From contig NZ_SDKK01000001.1 in the NCBI RefSeq assembly GCF_008107625.1, forward strand, positions 307,857 to 371,856: 64,000 nucleotides of DNA. Reading direction: 5' to 3'. Origin of the DNA: Zoogloea oleivorans (GTDB taxonomy: Bacteria > Pseudomonadota > Gammaproteobacteria > Burkholderiales > Rhodocyclaceae). Below, piece by piece: positions 19,297-29,171 of the stretch (position 1 is its first letter; every line of letters starts with the position of its first letter). Both the position numbers and the translations under genes were made by a program. Under the pieces are notes generated by a model. The model did not search any database. It was not told the DNA's origin and saw only the letters and a program-made list of their open reading frames with translations.

Positions 19297-20040
19297 ATGC
19301 GTATTCTGCTGAGCAACGACGACGGTTATTTTGCCCCTGGTCTGCAGGCTCTCGCGGCTGCCCTCTCCCAGGTGGGGAAAGTCACCGTGGTGGCCCCCGA
19401 GCGTGATCGAAGCGGCGCCAGCAACTCCCTGACCCTCGATCGGCCCTTGTCCCTGCGCAAGGCGGCCAGCGGCTTCCATTACGTGAATGGCACCCCCACC
19501 GACTGTGTCCATCTGGCCGTGACCGGGATGCTCGACGAGCTGCCGGACATGGTGGTGTCGGGCATCAATCACGGCGCCAACATGGGCGACGACACAATCT
19601 ACTCGGGCACCGTCGCGGCGGCTACCGAAGGTTTCCTGCTCGGTGTGCCGGCCATTGCCATCTCGCTGGTTGCCAAGGGTGCCTCCGACTTCTCCGGCGC
19701 GGCGCGCATCGCCCGTGAACTGGTCGAACGTTTCCAGCGTGACCCGGTGAAGGTGCCGACCCTGCTCAACGTCAATGTGCCCGATCTGCCCTTTGAGCAG
19801 ATCAAGGGCATCCAGGTCACCCGCCTCGGCAAGCGTCACAAGGCCGAGCCGGTGATCAAGACCACCAACCCCCGCAACGATACCGTCTACTGGATCGGTG
19901 CCGCCGGCGCCGCCCAGGATGCAGGCGAGGGCACCGACTTCCACGCGGTGGCCAACGGCTACGCGTCGATTACTCCGCTGCAGATCGATCTGACCCATCA
20001 GGGCCAGATCACTACCGTGCGCGACTGGCTGGGCAAATGA
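19297..20040 (+). CDS. surE: 5'/3'-nucleotidase SurE
   Basis: A 247-residue cytosolic metal-dependent nucleotidase. The metal site residues D8-D9 lie in [14 protein letters not shown], with [10 protein letters not shown] (Ser) and [13 protein letters not shown] (Asn) completing it. It dephosphorylates nucleoside monophosphates and is linked to stationary-phase survival. ATG 19297 matches the family start exactly; the ORF extends further upstream without family similarity. It overlaps pcm by four bases and starts the conserved surE-pcm-nlpD-rpoS cluster. Confidence 0.95.
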   Translation: MRILLSNDDGYFAPGLQALAAALSQVGKVTVVAPERDRSGASNSLTLDRPLSLRKAASGFHYVNGTPTDCVHLAVTGMLDELPDMVVSGINHGANMGDDTIYSGTVAAATEGFLLGVPAIAISLVAKGASDFSGAARIARELVERFQRDPVKVPTLLNVNVPDLPFEQIKGIQVTRLGKRHKAEPVIKTTNPRNDTVYWIGAAGAAQDAGEGTDFHAVANGYASITPLQIDLTHQGQITTVRDWLGK

Positions 20041-20696
20041 GCAGCGAAGTGCTGCGGGTTGCGATGCAAACCGCGCTGCGAGCGCGGACGCGCATGGTGG
20101 AGCGCATTCGCGAGCAGGGCGTGCGCGACGAGCGCGTGCTGGCTGCCATGATGGCCGTGCCGCGTCACCTGTTTGTCGAGGAAGCCCTGGCTTCCCGCGC
20201 CTACGAAGATACGGCCCTGCCTCTTGGCCTGCAGCAGACGATTTCCCAGCCTTTTGTCGTTGCCCGGATGATCGAACTTCTGCGCACCGGTCGCGAACTC
20301 GGCAAGACCCTGGAGGTCGGAACCGGTTGCGGTTACCAGGCGGCGGTGCTGTCCCACGTGGCAACCGAGGTTTATTCCATCGAGCGCCTGCGTCCGCTCC
20401 TTGACCGGGCGCGCAGTAACCTGCGGCATCTGCGTCTGCCGAATGTGCGCCTGAAACATGCCGATGGTAGTGATGGGTTGCGGGAGGCCGCACCCTACGA
20501 CTCCATCATCGTTGCGGCTGCTGCCCCGAAAGTGCCGCCCGCCCTGGTCGAGCAGCTCGCCGAAGGCGGTCGCCTGATTTTGCCGGTGGGTGCTGCGGAG
20601 CAGGTCCTGGTGCTCATCGAGCGCACGGCACGCGGCATCCGAGAAACACGCCTCGACGCAGTGCGCTTTGTCCCGCTGCTGCCCGGCACTGAATGA
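20037..20696 (+). CDS. pcm: Protein-L-isoaspartate O-methyltransferase
   Basis: A 219-residue cytosolic SAM-dependent enzyme that methylates isoaspartyl residues to start their repair in aged proteins. The SAM-binding motif I is [16 protein letters not shown]. The preceding [20 protein letters not shown] and [12 protein letters not shown] are hallmark blocks for substrate recognition. Start and stop both overlap neighbours by ATGA, which implies coupled translation with surE and nlpD. Confidence 0.95.
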   Translation: MSSEVLRVAMQTALRARTRMVERIREQGVRDERVLAAMMAVPRHLFVEEALASRAYEDTALPLGLQQTISQPFVVARMIELLRTGRELGKTLEVGTGCGYQAAVLSHVATEVYSIERLRPLLDRARSNLRHLRLPNVRLKHADGSDGLREAAPYDSIIVAAAAPKVPPALVEQLAEGGRLILPVGAAEQVLVLIERTARGIRETRLDAVRFVPLLPGTE

Positions 20697-21682
20697 TGTA
20701 CCTTGAACGAATGATGTTGTCCCGCGTTTGTATCAGCAGTTTTCTCATCGCCCTGACCGTTGCCGGTTGTGCCACCAAGGCGCCTGCCCCGGTTGCCGAA
20801 CGTACCCGCCCGGGCAGCAGCGCCCAGAGCAAGCCCGAGTCACCGGTACCGGTTCCGTCGACACCGGTGGCGCGTCCCGGTTATTACATCGTCAAACCCG
20901 GCGATACCCTGATTCGCATCGCCCTTGATCAGGGGCAGAATTACCGGGACATCGCCGCCTGGAGTGGCCTTGAAAACGCCAATCTGATCGAGGTGGGGCA
21001 GGAGTTGCGTGTCCGGCCACCGGAGTCCGCTGCGGTCAGCCGGCCGGTGAGTTCGAACGGGGGTGAGGTTCGTCCGGCGGCGGCTGTGGTGAATAGCGAC
21101 GGTGTGCGTCGCGAACCGAAGGGCGGCAAGGTGGCGTATTCCGAGCAGGCCTGGGCTCTGGCCCAGAAGCCGGAGGCGCCGGTGGTACTGGCAAAGATCG
21201 ACGCGAAGCCGGAAGTCAGGCCCGAGGCCAAGCCGGAAGTCAAGGCCGAGCCGGTCAAGCCTGAGGCGAAGGATGACAAGAAGGCCGAACCGGCCAAGCC
21301 GGCTGGCAGTGACGACAAGATCGACTGGGCCTGGCCGGCCTCCGGCAAGATCATCGCCGGCTTCAATGAAACATCGAGCAAGGGTGTTGATCTGTCGGGC
21401 AAGCCGGGTGACCCGGTGCTGGCTGCTGCTGGCGGTCGTGTTGTTTATGCCGGCACGGGTTTGCGTGGTTATGGCAAACTGGTGATAGTCAAACACGACA
21501 ACAGCTACTTGAGCGCTTATGCCCACAACCAGAGTCTTCTGGTCAAGGAAGGGCAGGCCGTAAGCAAGGGGCAGAAAATTGCTGAACTGGGCGATACTGA
21601 CAGCGATCGCCCGAAGCTGCACTTCGAGATCCGCCGGCAGGGCAAGCCGGTTGATCCGGGCAAGTACCTCCCACCCCGCTGA
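20693..21682 (+). CDS. nlpD: NlpD-type lipoprotein, LysM and M23 domains
   Basis: A 329-residue outer-membrane lipoprotein that activates amidases for daughter-cell separation. The lipobox is VAGC (Cys26, or Cys20 from the alternative ATG at 20711). A LysM domain lies at about 62-106 ([14 protein letters not shown]). A Lys/Glu/Pro-rich linker (about 170-215) repeats KPEV/KPEA units. The M23 domain covers about 220-325. The usual first zinc histidine is missing (SKGVDLSG), as in E. coli NlpD, so it is expected to be a non-catalytic activator. rpoS follows after 158 bp, and the main rpoS promoter in relatives lies inside nlpD. Confidence 0.93.
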   Translation: MMYLERMMLSRVCISSFLIALTVAGCATKAPAPVAERTRPGSSAQSKPESPVPVPSTPVARPGYYIVKPGDTLIRIALDQGQNYRDIAAWSGLENANLIEVGQELRVRPPESAAVSRPVSSNGGEVRPAAAVVNSDGVRREPKGGKVAYSEQAWALAQKPEAPVVLAKIDAKPEVRPEAKPEVKAEPVKPEAKDDKKAEPAKPAGSDDKIDWAWPASGKIIAGFNETSSKGVDLSGKPGDPVLAAAGGRVVYAGTGLRGYGKLVIVKHDNSYLSAYAHNQSLLVKEGQAVSKGQKIAELGDTDSDRPKLHFEIRRQGKPVDPGKYLPPR

Positions 21683-21781
21683 GCTTTCGGGTTTACGGTC
21701 GAAGCGGGTGGATGTAGTGATATGAATGACTATAGACGCCGTACTTCGTCGCTGCTGGATTTCGCGTGAGTACCGGTCTGG

Positions 21782-21810
21782 CGGGTGTGGTGCAGTGTGT
21801 GCCACACCCG
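21782..21810 (+). promoter_or_regulatory. Hairpin in rpoS 5' leader
   Basis: CGGGTGTGG and CCACACCCG form a perfect 9-bp stem around an 11-nt loop, ending 30 nt before the rpoS ATG. No T-run follows. An mRNA leader structure that tunes rpoS translation is the likeliest reading. Confidence 0.5.
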
Positions 21811-21840
21811 AGTTTCACTCCATGACGCAGTGAGGGCTCC

Positions 21841-22779
21841 ATGTACGAACCGGCCGTACCTGAGGAACTGGAAACCACCGAACCGGACTTGCCTCCGGAG
21901 GTCGAGGTCTTCCTCGAAGTTCCTGCGCCAACCCCTGAAACCGCCGAGTTTCTCGGTGACGTCACTCAGCTTTATCTCAACGAAATCGGCGCCAATCCGC
22001 TGCTGACGGCGGAAGAAGAGCTGATGCTCTCGCGCCGGGTGCGTGAGGGGGATTTCGCGGCACGGCAAAAGATGATCGAGCGCAATCTGCGCCTGGTCGT
22101 CAACATCGCCAAGCATTACCTGAACCGGGGCATTCCGCTGCTTGATCTGGTCGAGGAAGGCAATCTCGGCCTGATCCACGCCCTTGAGAAATTTGACCCC
22201 GAACGGGGCTTCCGCTTCTCGACCTACGCTACCTGGTGGATCCGCCAGAACATCGAGCGGGCGATCATGAACCAGTCGCGCACCATCCGCCTGCCGGTGC
22301 ACGTGGTAAAGGAACTCAATCAGGTCCTGCGGGCCCAGCGCCAGCTGGAAGCGGCAGGTAACGGCGACACCACCATCGAGGACGTGGCCCGTCGGCTCAA
22401 TCGGCCGGTGGCGGATGTGCGGGCGATCCTGGCCCTCAACGAACACACGGCATCCCTTGATGCGCCGCTGGACATCGATCCGAGCCTCTCGATTGGCGAG
22501 TCCCTGGCCGACGACGATGCGGAAACCCCCGATGTGCAGATCCAGGATCTGGAAGTCGAAACCCTGGTGCGCGAATGGATCAGCCAGCTCAGCGAGAAGC
22601 AGCGGATGGTCATTCGCCATCGCTATGGAATCGACGAGTGCGAAGTGCAGACCCTCGAGGAGCTTGCCGACAGCCTGGAGCTGACCCGCGAGCGGGTGCG
22701 TCAGATCCAGCTCGAAGCCCTCGGTCAGTTGCGCCGCATCATCAAGCGGCGGGGCGTGTCGAAGGACGTGTTGCTGTAG
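21841..22779 (+). CDS. rpoS: RNA polymerase sigma factor RpoS
   Basis: A 312-residue sigma-70 factor for stationary phase and general stress. Region 1.2/2 begins at [15 protein letters not shown]. Region 2.4 is seen in [18 protein letters not shown], and region 4.2 in [20 protein letters not shown]. The long region 1.1 of RpoD is absent. Its position after nlpD is diagnostic for RpoS. The Shine-Dalgarno is weak and a leader hairpin lies upstream, which suggests post-transcriptional control. Confidence 0.96.
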   Translation: MYEPAVPEELETTEPDLPPEVEVFLEVPAPTPETAEFLGDVTQLYLNEIGANPLLTAEEELMLSRRVREGDFAARQKMIERNLRLVVNIAKHYLNRGIPLLDLVEEGNLGLIHALEKFDPERGFRFSTYATWWIRQNIERAIMNQSRTIRLPVHVVKELNQVLRAQRQLEAAGNGDTTIEDVARRLNRPVADVRAILALNEHTASLDAPLDIDPSLSIGESLADDDAETPDVQIQDLEVETLVREWISQLSEKQRMVIRHRYGIDECEVQTLEELADSLELTRERVRQIQLEALGQLRRIIKRRGVSKDVLL

Positions 22780-22823
22780 CCCTGCAGCCCCGTCTTCCCG
22801 TGTAAATTCCCGGATTCAAGACC

Positions 22824-23174
22824 ATGAGCGAAATTGTTCGCGTGTATCACAACGCCCGTTGTTCCAAGAGCCGCTCCGCCTGCCAGTTGCTGGAAGAGCA
22901 GGGCGTGGCACTGGAAATTGTTGAATACCTGAAGAATCCGCCGGGTCGTGACGAGCTGGCCGGCTTGCTGAAGAAGCTCGGTCTGCCCGCCGAGGCGATT
23001 GTGCGTACCGGCGAGGATATCTACAAATCCGACTACAAAGGCCGCACGCTGAACGAGGACGAGTGGCTGGATGCGCTGGTGGCTCACCCGATTCTCATTG
23101 AGCGGCCGATTGTGGTGCGCGGTGCACGGGCCGTGATCGGCCGTCCGCCGGAAAAGGTGCTGGCGCTCCTCTAG
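22824..23174 (+). CDS. arsC: ArsC-type arsenate reductase (glutaredoxin-linked)
   Basis: A 116-residue thioredoxin-fold enzyme that reduces arsenate to arsenite. The catalytic Cys13 is in NARCSKSR, and arginines later in the chain (RPIVVRGARAVIGRP) fit the arsenate-binding set. No other ars genes are adjacent. It could also be one of the general ArsC/Spx/YffB-like proteins whose role is not arsenic, but the CSKS motif and the full ArsC length favour ArsC. It converges with mltB; both stop codons share the palindrome CTAG. Confidence 0.85.
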   Translation: MSEIVRVYHNARCSKSRSACQLLEEQGVALEIVEYLKNPPGRDELAGLLKKLGLPAEAIVRTGEDIYKSDYKGRTLNEDEWLDALVAHPILIERPIVVRGARAVIGRPPEKVLALL

Positions 23175-24199
23175 CGCCTGGTGGGGGCCGCTGCTCTGGC
23201 TGCCTTGACCGCTTCACCCAGCTGAAACACGGACATGGCGTAGAAGCTGCTCCGGTTATAGCGGGTGATCGCATAGAAGTTCTGGTAACCAAGCCAGTAT
23301 TCGCTGTCTTCCCCCGGCGTCACCAGTTCGACAAAGGCGGCCTTGCCGGCGGACTCCGCACCGTTGGCGGCTTTTACGCCGTAACTGGCCAGGGTGCTGG
23401 TGTCGAAGGCCGGATTGATGTCGTTGGCGATCAGCGGCATCAGGTTGGCGTCGCTGCCGATGCTGGCACGGGTTGCCACCGGGGCGCCGGTTTCCCAGCC
23501 GTGCATCTGCATGTAGCGGGCCACGCTGCCGATGGCATCCTTTGGGCTGTTGAGCAGGTCGATCTGGCCATCGCCATCGAAATCCACCGCGTAGTTGCGC
23601 ACGCTGCTGGGCAGGAACTGGGGCAGGCCGAGGGCGCCGGCGTAGGAGCCCTGGTAATCGAGCGGGTCGCGGTGCTGTTCGCGGGCCATCAGCAGCAGGG
23701 CTTCCAGTTCGCCCCGGAAGAGTTCGGCGCGCCGCGGGTAATCGAAGGCCAGCGTCGACAAGGCCGACACGGTCTGATAACTGCCGGTGTTGCGGCCGTA
23801 GATGGTTTCGACGCCAATGATGCCGACGATGATTTCTTCCGGCACACCGTACTTCTCGCTGGCCGCCTTGATGCTGTCCCGGTGGCGCTCCCAGAAGGCC
23901 ACGCCGGCCTTGATCCGTACCGGTTCGATGAAGCGGCCGCGGTAGCGTTGCCAGGAGCGCACGCTGGTCGGGTCCGGCGGGGGCGAGATGGCCTTGATGA
24001 CCGATGGCAGGTACTGGGCGCGGCGGAAAATGTAGGTCAGGGCGTCCTTGTCGAAGCCGTGGCGCTGCTGCATTTCCTCGATGAACTGCTGGGTTTCCGG
24101 TCGGTCGGCATAGCGTTCGGCCGCCTGGTTGGCCGTGGCGGCAGTGAGGCCGGCAAGCAGGGCCAGGGCGAGGAGCGGGCGGGGCATGGCGGTTTTCAT
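23171..24199 (-). CDS. mltB: Lytic murein transglycosylase B
   Basis: A 342-residue exported transglycosylase with a signal peptide at residues 1-27. There is no lipobox, so it is a soluble form of MltB. The catalytic Glu131 is in GIIGVETIYGRNTGSYQ. The conserved GSYAGALGLPQFLPSS and YAVDFDGDGQIDL (EF-hand-like) blocks follow. It cleaves glycan strands with anhydro-MurNAc formation in the periplasm. ATG 24199 overlaps the tgpA stop by four bases, making it the last gene of a MoxR-DUF58-TgpA-MltB operon. Confidence 0.93.
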   Translation of the reverse strand: MKTAMPRPLLALALLAGLTAATANQAAERYADRPETQQFIEEMQQRHGFDKDALTYIFRRAQYLPSVIKAISPPPDPTSVRSWQRYRGRFIEPVRIKAGVAFWERHRDSIKAASEKYGVPEEIIVGIIGVETIYGRNTGSYQTVSALSTLAFDYPRRAELFRGELEALLLMAREQHRDPLDYQGSYAGALGLPQFLPSSVRNYAVDFDGDGQIDLLNSPKDAIGSVARYMQMHGWETGAPVATRASIGSDANLMPLIANDINPAFDTSTLASYGVKAANGAESAGKAAFVELVTPGEDSEYWLGYQNFYAITRYNRSSFYAMSVFQLGEAVKAARAAAPTRR

Positions 24200-26139
24200 C
24201 GGGGGCGGAAATTCTTGATGGATTGGTGGAAGCGTTGGCCCAGGGCCGGATCGGCGTCTGCCGGGCCGTAGCGCAGGCGGGCGTAGTCGGAAGCGATGCG
24301 GCGGACGGTGTCGGCCAGGTCGGGGCGCTGGCGGGCCAGGCGTTCGGCGAAGTCCAGCGGGCCTTCCCACGTTGCCCGTTCGTAGCCGATGGTTTTCAGG
24401 CGCCGGCAAAAGCGTGTCCAGCTGCGGTCGATGGCATCGGCGGAAGAGCGTCGGCGCAGGGCCCAGATTGTCAGCAGCCCCATTACGATGGCGCTTGCTG
24501 CGCCCATCAAGGCGGTCAGCACCTGCCAGTCGGGTTCGGCGAAGCCCAGCGCGGCAAGCAGCGCCTTTTGGCGGGCCGGATTGTACCCGAGAACCCACTG
24601 GTTCCAGCTGTTGTCGAGGGCGTCGAGACGGTTGCGCAGATCGCGCAGCCAGGCCAGGTCGGTGCGCGCCAGCAAGGGGAGGTGGGCGCTGTCCGGCATG
24701 GCGGCGGCGAGGCCGTTCTGGATGCGCAGCGGGGCGCTGGCGGCGGTCGGGTCGATGCGCACCCAGCCTTGTCCGGCCAGCCACACTTCGGTCCAGGCGT
24801 GGGCGTCGGACTGGCGGATCACGAGGGTGCCGTCCACCGGGTTGAACTCGCCGCCCTGGTAGCCGGTGACCACTCGGGCCGGCACGCCGGCGGCGCGCAG
24901 GGTGACGACGAAGGCCGCAGAAAAGTGTTCGCAGAAGCCCTGTTGGGTGTCGAACAGGAAGCTGTCCACGTCGTCCCGCCCGAGGGGTGCCGGATCGAGG
25001 GTGTAGCGCAGGCGGCTGTTGCGGAAATGGGCAATGGTACGCGTCACAATGTCGTCGGCACCGTTGGCCTCTGCGTGCAGGCGGGCACCGAGTTCGCGGG
25101 TGCGGGGGTTGAAACCGGCGGGCAGATCCAGAGCCTGGCGCAGTATGTTGGGGCTTTCGTCGAGGCCGACCGGCGTGTGCGGGTAGGAAACCAGCGTGAG
25201 GCGCTGGCGACTGCGCACCGGTTCGCGGGAGAGGAGCTGGAAGTTGTCGGTGTAGATCAGGCCGGGCACGCTGCCCGGAAAATCGAGGGCCAGCAGCCAG
25301 GACTGGTTGTGGGGTTCAAGCGTCAGGGTGTAGGAATGGGCGATGCCCTGGCTGCGATAGGCGGGGGCGTCGGTAGCGTGGGTTCGCCCCGGGCGCCAGG
25401 TGTGGCCGTCGAAGCGACTGAGCACCGGACCGCGCCAGTAGCGCTCGGCGGGTGGCGGCAGGTCGCCCTCGAAGGCTGCTCGGAACGCGATCTCGCTGGA
25501 TTCGCTGAGGCGTGCCATATCGCCTGGTGCCATGCTGTTGGAGAGCCCGGTGACGCTGCTGTAGGCATCTGCCGGCAAACCCCACAAGGGGCCCTGGACG
25601 CGGGGAAACAGGACGAACAGTACCAGCATCAGCGGTACGCCCTGCAACACCAGCCGGGTGGCGGCACCCGCTCGCAGTCGGGGCGCTGTCACGGAACCCT
25701 GCAGGGCCAGCAGGCTGGCGATGGCTGCCACGCTGCCGAGCAGCGCCAGCGCGGCAATGGCCATGTTCTGCTGATAAAGAAACTGCCCAAGCTGCATGAA
25801 AAAACTCAGCAGCACTACGGCGCGGCCATCGCGCACGCTGTCGGTTTCCAGCAGCTTGAGGCTGAGCAGGCCGGCCAGCAGGGCGATACCCGGATCCTTG
25901 CCGAAAAGATGCTTGAACTCGATCTGCACGATGGCGACGATGCCTGCTGCCAGGGCCAGCAGGAGCAGGCGATGAGGGAGTGCGCGGCCGGTGTGGGCGA
26001 GTATGCCGCGCCACAGCAGCAGGAGTGCGCACAGTGCGCCGAGTGCGAGAGGCAGGTGCTCGGCGTGGGGGGCGAGGGTCAGGGTGGTGCTGGCCAGCAG
26101 CCAGCCACTCTGGTCGCGACGCAGGCGGGGTTCAGTCAT
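24196..26139 (-). CDS. tgpA: TgpA-type transglutaminase-like membrane protein
   Basis: A 647-residue inner-membrane protein. The N-terminal DUF3488 part has about six membrane segments (residues 10-175). A periplasmic transglutaminase-like domain follows, with Cys in QQGFCEHFSAAF, His in SDAHAWTEVW and Asp in RIDPTAA. One more membrane helix lies near residue 555, and a cytoplasmic DUF4129-like tail ends the protein. P. aeruginosa TgpA is essential; its substrate is unknown. ATG 26139 is chosen since it overlaps the DUF58 gene by 8 bases and starts right before the first membrane segment. The middle gene set moxR-DUF58-tgpA is a conserved unit. Confidence 0.9.
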   Translation of the reverse strand: MTEPRLRRDQSGWLLASTTLTLAPHAEHLPLALGALCALLLLWRGILAHTGRALPHRLLLLALAAGIVAIVQIEFKHLFGKDPGIALLAGLLSLKLLETDSVRDGRAVVLLSFFMQLGQFLYQQNMAIAALALLGSVAAIASLLALQGSVTAPRLRAGAATRLVLQGVPLMLVLFVLFPRVQGPLWGLPADAYSSVTGLSNSMAPGDMARLSESSEIAFRAAFEGDLPPPAERYWRGPVLSRFDGHTWRPGRTHATDAPAYRSQGIAHSYTLTLEPHNQSWLLALDFPGSVPGLIYTDNFQLLSREPVRSRQRLTLVSYPHTPVGLDESPNILRQALDLPAGFNPRTRELGARLHAEANGADDIVTRTIAHFRNSRLRYTLDPAPLGRDDVDSFLFDTQQGFCEHFSAAFVVTLRAAGVPARVVTGYQGGEFNPVDGTLVIRQSDAHAWTEVWLAGQGWVRIDPTAASAPLRIQNGLAAAMPDSAHLPLLARTDLAWLRDLRNRLDALDNSWNQWVLGYNPARQKALLAALGFAEPDWQVLTALMGAASAIVMGLLTIWALRRRSSADAIDRSWTRFCRRLKTIGYERATWEGPLDFAERLARQRPDLADTVRRIASDYARLRYGPADADPALGQRFHQSIKNFRPR

Positions 26140-27109
26140 GGGGGTGTCCGAACAGAGCCAGTGCACCGAGGCAGGCTTGGCGATGCGCCGGGCCGCGGGC
26201 TGGCGGGAAGTCGACACCGGGCAGACGCAGGCCGAATTCGAGGCCGGCTTCGTCGGCGTCGATGATCCAGCGGGTCAGGCGCGACAGGCGCTCTTCAGTG
26301 CCCATGCCGGCGGGGAGTTGCTGCCAGTCGAGCGCGACGGAGCGGGCGCCGGCGCCGTCAAACTCCTTGGTACGCCACGGGCCGCCGCGGGCGACCGTCT
26401 TCCAGGCCACGTGACGCGGGGCGTCGGCAGGCTGGTGATGACGCAGGCCGGCGAAGTCCTCGCGCCCTTTGCCCCGCCCAAGCTCTCCGGTCCGCTCGTC
26501 GCTGCCAAAGGGCAGGGGCGGCGCCTTGGCCTCGGGCGCGGGATAGACGAGGCAGCGCAGGTCGGGCTGGAAGAGGCTCCAGGCGCGGATCAGGCCGAGG
26601 GGGTGACGGGTTTCGAGGGTCAGGCGTGGCAGCGTCAGCCAGCCGCGGGCAGGTGTGTCGATGGCGACTTCCCGGGCGCTGACCGTTTCGGGTGGTAGAT
26701 CGAAAGGCGCCTGCCGGGCTGCTGGCGGTGTGCCGGTCGGCCACAGGTTCAGGCCGGGGCGCGGACGTAGCGTGGCGTTGTCGAGCAGGATGCCGAAGCG
26801 TGCCGGGCTGCCGCAGAACACCGGTTCGACCCGGCCCGGCGCAATGCTCAGGTCCACGAGGTTGCGAAAGGCATGATGGATGCTCACCCATGCTACGCCG
26901 CCGATCAGGAAGGTGAGGGCGAAGCCCAGGCTGAGGGCGTAGTTGATGGAGGCCAGCAGCATCACGAAGAGTGTTGCCCCGAGTGCCACGCCGAAGCGGG
27001 TAGGAAGCACGAAGATGCGTCGCTGGCCGAGATGGATCGGGGCCGGCTCTGGTCCGCTGACCCGGAACAGCCAGCGCTGGAAGGTGGCGCGGAGTGTCGA
27101 CAGGGACAT
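26132..27109 (-). CDS. DUF58-domain protein
   Basis: A 325-residue protein with two membrane helices near the N-terminus (about 34-75) and a C-terminal DUF58 region. The signature is visible in GREDFAGLRHHQPAD followed by HVAWKTVARGG and KEFDG. DUF58 proteins have a vWA-like fold and pair with MoxR ATPases as putative chaperone or assembly modules. Function is not known biochemically. The start overlaps the moxR stop by one base, and the end overlaps tgpA by 8 bases. Confidence 0.88.
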   Translation of the reverse strand: MSLSTLRATFQRWLFRVSGPEPAPIHLGQRRIFVLPTRFGVALGATLFVMLLASINYALSLGFALTFLIGGVAWVSIHHAFRNLVDLSIAPGRVEPVFCGSPARFGILLDNATLRPRPGLNLWPTGTPPAARQAPFDLPPETVSAREVAIDTPARGWLTLPRLTLETRHPLGLIRAWSLFQPDLRCLVYPAPEAKAPPLPFGSDERTGELGRGKGREDFAGLRHHQPADAPRHVAWKTVARGGPWRTKEFDGAGARSVALDWQQLPAGMGTEERLSRLTRWIIDADEAGLEFGLRLPGVDFPPARGPAHRQACLGALALFGHPHD

Positions 27110-28026
27110 CAGGGCAGGGCCACCGCTTCGATCAGGCGGCGGGTGAGGGTGTCGGCTGGCTGCGGGGCATCGCCGGCCGGGCGCAGGCGATGGCCGGCGA
27201 CGGCGGGCAGCACCGCCTGGATGTCCTCCGGCAGCACGTGGTCGCGTCCGGCCAGCAGGGCCCAGGCCCGCGCTGCGGCGAGGAGGGCCAGGCCGGCCCG
27301 TGGCGACAGGCCGAGGGAGAAACCGCTGGCTTCCCGGCTGTGGGCCAGCAGGGCCTGCACGTAATCAAGGATTCGCGGCCCCGCATGCACCTGGCGTGCC
27401 GCGGCGAACAGGGTTTCCAGTTCGCCGGGCTGCAGGACGGCCGGTAGCTGGGCGAGCAGTTCCCGTCGGTCCTCGCCGGCCAGCAGCGCGCGTTCGGCGG
27501 CGCGGTCCGGGTAGCCGAGGGAGATCCGCATCAGGAAGCGGTCGAGCTGGCTTTCCGGCAGCGCAAAGGTGCCGATCTGATCGCTCGGGTTCTGGGTGGC
27601 AATGACGAAAAAGGGTTCGGGTAGCGGCCAGGTGCGTCCTTCGGCGCTGATCTGGCGCTCCTCCATGGCTTCGAGCAGTGCGCTCTGGGCCTTGGGGGTG
27701 GCCCGGTTGATCTCGTCGGCAAGAACCAGCTGGGAAAACACCGGCCCTGGATGGAAGCGGAAGGCCCCGTCGCGCTGGTCGAAGACCGACACGCCGACGA
27801 TGTCCGCCGGCAGCATGTCGCTGGTGAACTGGATGCGCTGGAACTGCAGACCGAGCAGGCGGGCCAGGACATGGGCGAGAGTGGTTTTGCCGACGCCCGG
27901 AATGTCTTCGATCAGCAGGTGGCCACGGGCGAGCACGCAGGCAAGGGCAAGGCGCACCGCATGCTCCTTGCCGAGAATGATCCGGCCGGCGGCGGCGACA
28001 AGACGGTTGGCAATATGAATCGGCAT
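27109..28026 (-). CDS. MoxR-family AAA+ ATPase
   Basis: A 305-residue cytosolic ATPase. Walker A is GVGKTT (44-49) and Walker B is LVLADEIN (100-107). Sensor and lid regions include ATQNPSDQIGTFALPESQLDRF. MoxR proteins act as chaperone-like ATPases with vWA/DUF58 partners, here the downstream gene. It is the first gene of the operon; the promoter should lie in 28027-28201, shared with the divergent hydrolase gene. Confidence 0.92.
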   Translation of the reverse strand: MPIHIANRLVAAAGRIILGKEHAVRLALACVLARGHLLIEDIPGVGKTTLAHVLARLLGLQFQRIQFTSDMLPADIVGVSVFDQRDGAFRFHPGPVFSQLVLADEINRATPKAQSALLEAMEERQISAEGRTWPLPEPFFVIATQNPSDQIGTFALPESQLDRFLMRISLGYPDRAAERALLAGEDRRELLAQLPAVLQPGELETLFAAARQVHAGPRILDYVQALLAHSREASGFSLGLSPRAGLALLAAARAWALLAGRDHVLPEDIQAVLPAVAGHRLRPAGDAPQPADTLTRRLIEAVALP

Positions 28027-28201
28027 GGCGTGGGCTTTTTTCAGGGTCGAGTTAAGTGGATAATGGCTTCACAACAGCATTCCCGGTAACCGCTTTGGGG
28101 GCGGGCTTCATGGTCTATGGAGTCCCTGCCGGCCGAGGCGTTCGCCGGGCAATGCAACAATTCACGGGCTAGAGCGTATCGCGAGAGGCAGGGGAGAGTT
28201 T

Positions 28202-29128
28202 ATGACGAGTACCGCATTCATCACGCATCGGGACTGCTGGCTTCACAACATGGGTGAACATCACCCGGAGTCTCCGGAGCGGCTTGGTGCCATCAACGAC
28301 CGCCTCATTGCAGCCGGTCTCGACATGTATCTTTCCTTCCACGATGCGCCGGTCGCCACCATCGAGCAGCTCTCCCGGGCCCACCCGCAGGATCACGTCG
28401 AAGAGCTTCTCGCCAGCGTACCCGAACACGGTATCCGCCACCTGGATCCGGATACCGCCCTGTGCCCGCATTCCATGAAGGCCGCATTGCGCTCCGCCGG
28501 CGCCGGAATTTATGCCACTGATCTGGTGATGTCGGGCGAAGCCGAAAACGCCTTCTGCGCCATCCGCCCGCCTGGTCATCATGCCGAGGCCGGCAAGGCG
28601 ATGGGTTTCTGCTTCTTCAACAACGTGGCTGTTGCAGCCCGGCATGCCCTTGATGTGCATGGTCTCAAGCGCGTGGCGATCATTGATTTCGACGTGCATC
28701 ACGGCAATGGCACTGAAGACATCTTCAAGGACGATCCCCGCGTGCTGATGGTCAGCATCTTCCAGCACCCGTTCTATCCCTACAGCGGGGCCGACAATCC
28801 GGCGCCCAACATGGTCAATGTGCCCATCAAGGCCGGCAGCCGGGGCGACGTATTCCGGGAAATCGTCACCGACATCTGGATGCCGGCCCTGCGCAACCAC
28901 GCGCCGGAAATGCTCTTCATCTCCGCGGGTTTCGATGCTCACTACGAAGACGACATGGGCTCCCTCGGTCTGGTCGAAGCCGACTACATGTGGGTCACCG
29001 AGCAGCTCAAGACGGTAGCCGCCGAGTGTGCCAACCGGCGCATCGTGTCGCTGCTGGAAGGGGGCTACTCCCTGTCTTCGCTGGCGCGCAGTGTCGTCTC
29101 CCACATCAAGACGCTGGCCGATCTGTAA
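28202..29128 (+). CDS. Histone-deacetylase-family hydrolase
   Basis: A 308-residue zinc hydrolase of the arginase/deacetylase superfamily. Active-site residues are H126-H127 in IRPPGHHAEAG. Zinc ligands are D164 and H166 in DFDVHHGNGTED, with a third Asp in SAGFDAHYEDD. Bacterial members include acetylpolyamine amidohydrolases and protein deacetylases; HHPESPERLGAINDRL at the start favours the HDAC class 2-like group, and no neighbour gives a substrate. ATG 28202 follows GGGGAGAG. A terminator lies 20 nt past the stop. Confidence 0.9.
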   Translation: MTSTAFITHRDCWLHNMGEHHPESPERLGAINDRLIAAGLDMYLSFHDAPVATIEQLSRAHPQDHVEELLASVPEHGIRHLDPDTALCPHSMKAALRSAGAGIYATDLVMSGEAENAFCAIRPPGHHAEAGKAMGFCFFNNVAVAARHALDVHGLKRVAIIDFDVHHGNGTEDIFKDDPRVLMVSIFQHPFYPYSGADNPAPNMVNVPIKAGSRGDVFREIVTDIWMPALRNHAPEMLFISAGFDAHYEDDMGSLGLVEADYMWVTEQLKTVAAECANRRIVSLLEGGYSLSSLARSVVSHIKTLADL

Positions 29129-29145
29129 TCCCGGGCTGATACGTT

Positions 29146-29171
29146 GAACGACCCCGCTGCGGCGGGGTTTT
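29146..29171 (+). terminator. Intrinsic terminator after deacetylase gene
   Basis: CCCCGC and GCGGGG with a 4-nt loop are followed by TTTT. It lies just downstream of the stop codon. Confidence 0.8.

Noticed and set aside
24223..26265. 680-codon plus-strand ORF opposite tgpA
   Set aside because: Shadow frame; the minus strand carries the transglutaminase triad and operon overlaps.
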